This document shows positions 60,274 to 64,000 of a DNA stretch of 64,000 bases, piece after piece. The translations under genes and the position numbers were made by a program. The DNA is taken from assembly GCA_026389335.1 (NCBI GenBank), contig JAPLIB010000092.1, forward strand, positions 62,001-126,000. The letters are read 5' to 3'. This DNA is from Cyanobacteriota bacterium (GTDB lineage Bacteria; Cyanobacteriota; Cyanobacteriia; PCC-6307; Cyanobiaceae). Under the pieces are notes generated by a model. That model worked only from the letters and a program-made list of their open reading frames with translations. It had not been told where the DNA came from and searched no databases. Every line of letters starts with the position of its first letter. The first letter of the stretch is position 1.

Positions 60274-61890
60274 TTAATGATTGTCAAAAGCTTGATTAAT
60301 GACTGCTTCAGCAGTCTGCCCGATACTTTCTGGATAAACAGCTGAATATCGATAAAGCTGGGCTACGGCAGTATTGTAATCAAGAAGGGCGGAAATATAA
60401 GCAGTGTAGGCTTGACCATAGAGCTGAATTGTTTGGACTACAGTTGTTATGTCGCCGAAGCCGATTTGAAATCGAATATTAGCGACTTTTTGGGCTTGAT
60501 TTGCAGCATCAAGAGCTTGTTTTGTAACCTTCACTGATTCGATCGAAGTTTGATAGAGATAAAATGCACTTTTAACTTGACTTGCTACTAACTCTTCATT
60601 CTGGATGGAGGTTAAAAGTTGCTGCTTTGCCTGTGCTTGATACGATTTTGCACTAGCGGCATTAACGCCACCATCAAATAGTGACCACGTAAAACCTAGT
60701 CCAATTGTAGATGAAACTGTGGACAGACTATAGTCATAATTGTTAGTACTTTGTACATAAGATGGCTGAGAAATATTCCCGTTGTCAATAGTAAGCGTGC
60801 CAAGCGCTGAAAGTGTAAATGTCGGATAGTATGTGCCATAAAGTGCAGATGCAGTCCATTTATAACTATTAGCCATGGCAAGGTTGGATTTAATTTCCTC
60901 ACGCAACATGATTGCTTCCTGGATGGTTTGAGAGAGATCTTTATCCCATGTACCAGTGGCTTTTAAGTCATCAGCCGGAACAAAATCTTGATAATTTTTT
61001 TCACCGATGACGTTTGAAAGCTGGGCACAGGCAGAGAAGTACTGATTATAGGCACTAATTAGCTGTGAGAGCTGTTGATAATACTGAGCTTTTGTCTGAG
61101 ATAATGACCCGAGATCGATAAGTTTTTTGGAATATCTTGCGTCTAGGATTTCTAGTTGACGCTTATTAATCAGGTAAATTTGATTAAATGAATCAATCAA
61201 TTTTTTGGCTGACTGCACCTGGTAATAAGCTTGCTGCACAGAAAGAATTAAATTTCGTAGCGAGACAGAGTATAAATATTGCTCACTTTTAAGTCCGTAA
61301 AAATTTGATTTGATAGCGCCTGCTCTTGGAACTGACAGAAATGTCCAGCTTGCCTGAATTTCAGGTGCAAAAGTGTAATATTTTGAGTTTATTTGATAAT
61401 CTTGAGGCACTCCCCCAAGTGGTTCGTTCTTATACTTTACGAAGCTCTTTGAGTTGTAACTCCCAAGCGTGGGTAATGTATTGGCAAAGGCCAAGGTCGG
61501 TATCCACTGACGTCGAGCCGCTAATAGATCATAGTATTGGGAATCGATGGCTGACTTGGCAATTTGTAGACTTGGATTATTAGTAATTGCTAATTTAATA
61601 GCATCGTTGACACTAATCAAATTTGTTGAGGCCTTTATAAACCGCTCTTGCATTTGCGTCATCCGCAGCAAAGAGGGGTCGTCGATTGTGAATTGGTTCG
61701 ACTGCTTATGTGGAGGCTTGATCAAGCGAATTGATGGCTCAGTAGCAGCAAATCCTCTATAGAAAGGAAAAAAGCATAAAGATAGACCAACTAGTGATAC
61801 TGTTGCACCGAGATAAAATTGTTTGGCTTGGTTTTTTTGAAGAGGTTTCCAGAGGAACTTTTTCGATGGCACAGTATTATACTTAGTCAT
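60274..61890 (-). CDS. TolC-family outer-membrane efflux protein
   Basis: 538 aa. N-terminal signal (FYLGATVSLVGLSLCFFPFYRGFA) then two repeats of the TolC/OEP fold: ISVNDAIKLAITNNPSLQIAKSAIDSQYYDLLAARRQWIPTLAF and, after the first hairpin, TIQEAIMLREEIKSNLAMANSYKWTASALYGTYYPTFTLSALGTL; 'TWSLFDGGVNAASAKSYQAQAKQQ' and 'ANIRFQIGFGDITTVVQTIQLYGQAYTAYISALLDYNTAVAQLYR' are typical of the second half. It is the outer-membrane exit duct for the ABC-HlyD exporter. ATGA overlap with the 102-aa gene. Confidence 0.9.
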   Translation of the reverse strand: MTKYNTVPSKKFLWKPLQKNQAKQFYLGATVSLVGLSLCFFPFYRGFAATEPSIRLIKPPHKQSNQFTIDDPSLLRMTQMQERFIKASTNLISVNDAIKLAITNNPSLQIAKSAIDSQYYDLLAARRQWIPTLAFANTLPTLGSYNSKSFVKYKNEPLGGVPQDYQINSKYYTFAPEIQASWTFLSVPRAGAIKSNFYGLKSEQYLYSVSLRNLILSVQQAYYQVQSAKKLIDSFNQIYLINKRQLEILDARYSKKLIDLGSLSQTKAQYYQQLSQLISAYNQYFSACAQLSNVIGEKNYQDFVPADDLKATGTWDKDLSQTIQEAIMLREEIKSNLAMANSYKWTASALYGTYYPTFTLSALGTLTIDNGNISQPSYVQSTNNYDYSLSTVSSTIGLGFTWSLFDGGVNAASAKSYQAQAKQQLLTSIQNEELVASQVKSAFYLYQTSIESVKVTKQALDAANQAQKVANIRFQIGFGDITTVVQTIQLYGQAYTAYISALLDYNTAVAQLYRYSAVYPESIGQTAEAVINQAFDNH

Positions 61891-62195
61891 TGTTGATACC
61901 GATCAGTCTCGATGGATAAATGGTGACTCTTGATTCTCGTGTGGGTGTCCTTTGAAAGATTTAAAATCCAGAGCCAATCTGAAGTGAAAACGATCGTATC
62001 GACACTATCGACGGTAAGCTTGTCTTTTTTTAAATCATTTATAGTAGGTTTTCCATCAGTAGGTTTCAGTTTTTGATTAGACAGGGTACAAGATTGGGAG
62101 TTTTTTGGCATTGAATAAATTGGACTATGTTCATTAAGAGAGAATGGACGCCTACAGATGCCAACCTTGAGTCGACGTTGATTTAAAGATATCAT
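61887..62195 (-). CDS. Unknown 102-aa protein in export cluster
   Basis: Hydrophilic, Lys/Ser/Thr-rich protein with three cysteines, a basic N-terminus (ISLNQRRLKVGICRRPF) and a central VDSVDTIVFTSDWLWILNL stretch. No Gly-Gly leader site, no signal peptide, no Nif11 or NHLP pattern, so it is not an obvious precursor for the C39 exporter. Its start directly follows the cupin gene stop and its end overlaps tolC by 4 bp (ATGA), so it is translated within the operon. Function unknown; a PqqD/RRE-like or chaperone role is only a guess. Confidence 0.55.
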   Translation of the reverse strand: MISLNQRRLKVGICRRPFSLNEHSPIYSMPKNSQSCTLSNQKLKPTDGKPTINDLKKDKLTVDSVDTIVFTSDWLWILNLSKDTHTRIKSHHLSIETDRYQQ

Positions 62196-62936
62196 TTATT
62201 GGTAGTCCCATGAAAGTGTGATCGAACTTGAATAGGCATGATTTAGGACTCCATGATACCATTTATCTGGAATATATAATGATGTGCTGGGAGGTTGCAA
62301 AACAATGACTAAATCTTCTATGCTAGATACAGCGCTGCTCTTGATTTCAAGCCACTCAGCTAGAGATCCGCCTGGTTCCCTATACAAGTGCCAAACTCGA
62401 TCCATAAAAAGTGGCTGCATGAGCTTTGCATTTTCGACAGTAGATGGTGCAAGCCACCATTCCTTCATACCTTCGAATAACAAAGCAGTTGCAGTGGCAT
62501 GATTATGAATCTGGGTATATGTATTTTTTGCACCACACAGATAATGAAAGAGATTAAAATCTTTAGGGTTACTGCTATGGGAGTAACCACTAGTATGCAA
62601 AATTTTGAGCAATTCACTGCCTTTTTGGCAATAATGTGCCAGAAATGGATGAGCGATGTATAGGTAACTTGAAATATCGTCATGATTTAGGCTCTCAGCA
62701 AGGTCACGATATCTAGATTGGGTCATTAATCCAAGTGGAACACCCCCTGCACCATCACAAAGTGTATAAAGAGGAAGATCTGCGAAAAGCTGATTGCCCT
62801 GCGCACAATTAACCATAAATGAATTTGAATTATACTTTATATGTGGCTGGTTTTTATGATGATTCAGTATTTCAATCCAATCAGTTGATTCGTGATGAGT
62901 TTTTAGCGGAAATTTGTGGCTCTGCTTGAATATCAT
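62196..62936 (-). CDS. JmjC/cupin-8-like oxygenase
   Basis: 246 aa. The double-stranded beta-helix hallmark is FNLFHYLCGAKNTYTQIHNHATATALLFEGMKEWWLAP, followed by SLYIPDKWYHGVLNHAYSSSITLSWDY. The candidate Fe(II) ligands are H144, H146 and H228. Typical JmjC-like 2-oxoglutarate oxygenases use H-x-D/E...H; here the second ligand position is His (HNH), which may change reactivity or mean another metal. The likely role is hydroxylation or another oxidation of a peptide or small molecule. First enzyme downstream of the sulfotransferase, 40 bp away. Confidence 0.7.
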   Translation of the reverse strand: MIFKQSHKFPLKTHHESTDWIEILNHHKNQPHIKYNSNSFMVNCAQGNQLFADLPLYTLCDGAGGVPLGLMTQSRYRDLAESLNHDDISSYLYIAHPFLAHYCQKGSELLKILHTSGYSHSSNPKDFNLFHYLCGAKNTYTQIHNHATATALLFEGMKEWWLAPSTVENAKLMQPLFMDRVWHLYREPGGSLAEWLEIKSSAVSSIEDLVIVLQPPSTSLYIPDKWYHGVLNHAYSSSITLSWDYQ

Positions 62937-62976
62937 TGGTTGGTTTTAGATAGGGGTACGATTTTAGTGTATTTTT

Positions 62977-63816
62977 TCATGTCTCAATTGTATAGCCCAT
63001 GAAGTTCATCATGGTTGAAAATATAATGTTTCGATGAAGTGTTGATTTATCATGCATAGAAAGATACTTTGCCTTGCCAGTACCGTCAAACAAGGGTGAA
63101 GCTACCTGTAGTTTTCGATAGGGCAAAATATTAATTTCGTCGTCGACTTGAGGCTTGGTTGAAGCTGTGTATCCAGTCTGCTTAGTAAATTTTTCAGTGC
63201 TAGAACCAATTCCCTTTAAACCAGAAGCTGATGGGTAACTTATATCTTCAAATGCGGGGGTTTCAGTTGACTCAGATAGATATGCATCATTCGAGCTTCT
63301 AGTGATTGCACTATAATCATATTCATTTGCGTTTAATTGAATAAACGCGAGAATAGCTTGAATCGTATGATTGAAATTCCGAACAAGAAGTTCATACCTT
63401 ACTATTTTGACGTTATCTGGATACATCATGGCTAGGCTCAAGGCTTTTTCAGCAGAACTAGACCAGTGATCTGCACCTCTGTTAATTGAATAAAATCGAC
63501 CAAGACGCTCTTGTTGAGAAGCTACGACATCTTTTCCATCACGTATAATCACAAGCATTTGAGCGGAAGGAACGGCTTCCAAAAGATTTTCAAAAAACCA
63601 AAGATGAAGAGGTGTTTTCTCAATTACTATTGGATAGCTTGAGTACTGATCCATTAATAAATTGACCTCGTTAATAATGGAATCTCGTGTTTTACCAACT
63701 AAAAAACTTGTTTCTGGAACTGGTCCATTAATATTTGGGTGATGCTTTAGTGCTCTTTGCAGAATTGTTGTTCCTGAATGAGCCATGCCTGAAACGAGAA
63801 CAATTTTTTTTGTCAT
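62977..63816 (-). CDS. PAPS-dependent sulfotransferase
   Basis: 279 aa. The 5'-phosphosulfate loop is VSGMAHSGTTILQRALKHHP (residues 8-27), and the 3'-phosphate site VIIRDGKDVVASQQERLGRF near residue 90, with the adenylate-contact Ser in the following helix; LWFFENLLEAVP and VRYELLVRNF are further family blocks. It would transfer sulfate from PAPS to a hydroxyl or amine, for instance Tyr or a hydroxylated residue of an exported product. The start overlaps the upstream partial gene by 4 bp (ATGA). Confidence 0.82.
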   Translation of the reverse strand: MTKKIVLVSGMAHSGTTILQRALKHHPNINGPVPETSFLVGKTRDSIINEVNLLMDQYSSYPIVIEKTPLHLWFFENLLEAVPSAQMLVIIRDGKDVVASQQERLGRFYSINRGADHWSSSAEKALSLAMMYPDNVKIVRYELLVRNFNHTIQAILAFIQLNANEYDYSAITRSSNDAYLSESTETPAFEDISYPSASGLKGIGSSTEKFTKQTGYTASTKPQVDDEINILPYRKLQVASPLFDGTGKAKYLSMHDKSTLHRNIIFSTMMNFMGYTIET

Positions 63817-64000
63817 TTTTTGCGTGCCTTGGTTGCGAAAAAACGAATTAATTCATGCCTATAATTTCTTATGATACGTTGCATGGCGGCGGTTGTATCA
63901 AAGTCCAGAAAAGAACCTATACCAAAATTCTGATTGCCTTGTTGACTCTTTACGTATGACGATAGAATCTGATTAACAATTTCGTTTGACCATGTCGGCA
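63813..64000 (-). CDS. Unknown protein, C-terminal 61 residues (partial, 5' end beyond window)
   Basis: An open frame enters from the right edge and ends at a TGA overlapping the sulfotransferase ATG. The visible end reads PTWSNEIVNQILSSYVKSQQ, then GIGSFLDFDTTAAMQRIIRNY, with a basic tail ATKARKK. The WSNEIVNQILSSY and 'FDFDTT' style is reminiscent of an enzyme C-terminus but too short to place. The overlap shows that the operon continues upstream outside the window. Confidence 0.6.
   Translation of the reverse strand, partial: PTWSNEIVNQILSSYVKSQQGNQNFGIGSFLDFDTTAAMQRIIRNYRHELIRFFATKARKK

Overview
The window is cyanobacterial, most likely a Synechococcus/Cyanobium-type picocyanobacterium or a close relative. 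The signs are ndhL next to a DUF3007 gene and trpA, AcsF, a biliverdin-forming heme oxygenase, a bidirectional Hox hydrogenase, an aldehyde-deformylating-oxygenase homologue, Nif11 proteins and scattered GCGATCGC (HIP1) octamers. Positions 1-51 kb are GC-rich with very long antisense shadow frames. Positions about 51.4-64 kb are strikingly AT-rich and have the character of an acquired island.

Layout. 1-8.3 kb: housekeeping and small conserved genes (DUF2214, sigma factor, YkvA, PsiE, a Nif11-cupin fusion, GNAT, cytochrome c, YCII, Nif11, lipoprotein, trpA, DUF3007, ndhL), then an intron-less tRNA-Leu(UAA). 8.5-26 kb: a single-strand train hoxE-F-U-Y-H-W, hypA, (NTF2-like remnant), hypB-F-C, nifJ (pyruvate:ferredoxin oxidoreductase), a dihydroorotate-dehydrogenase-like gene, hypD-E. 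Pyruvate oxidation and H2 production/maturation are thus physically interleaved. 26-37.4 kb, mostly minus strand: hemN and heme oxygenase (low-oxygen tetrapyrrole genes); a histidine kinase, a response regulator and a frameshifted RR-PAS-HD-GYP protein; and a four-gene ATGA-coupled operon hemerythrin-acsF-glycosyltransferase-ADO that encodes three different non-heme di-iron proteins. An ArsR-type regulator is divergent to it. Together 8.5-38 kb reads as a low-oxygen/fermentation adaptation region: O2-independent or low-O2 tetrapyrrole enzymes, an O2-binding protein, H2 production and signalling.

37.7-50 kb: pentapeptide-repeat protein, PfkB kinase, TerB-like protein, FecR-CAP protein (apparent frameshift), a pentameric-ligand-gated-channel-like protein, lytic transglycosylase, a P2-type cation ATPase resembling Na,K-ATPases, fused dihydroxyacetone kinase DhaKL, and a sugar-binding protein. 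50-51.3 kb: a mosaic of decayed transposases (IS5-like and ISAs1-like).

51.4-64 kb: an AT-rich, all-minus-strand operon that runs off the right edge. In transcription order it encodes an unknown partial protein, a sulfotransferase, a JmjC/cupin-like oxygenase, a 102-aa unknown, TolC, an NHLM-type HlyD adaptor, a C39-peptidase ABC exporter, a second peptidase-less ABC exporter, a helical unknown, an M14/DUF2817-like carboxypeptidase and a SagB/ThcOx-like dehydrogenase. This looks like a peptide natural-product (RiPP) maturation and export system with an unusual set of tailoring enzymes; the precursor peptide is not in the window. It is the best candidate for an undescribed system here. Imperfect 12-14 bp tandem repeats recur between genes of the GC-rich part, and in-frame repeats occur inside several genes.
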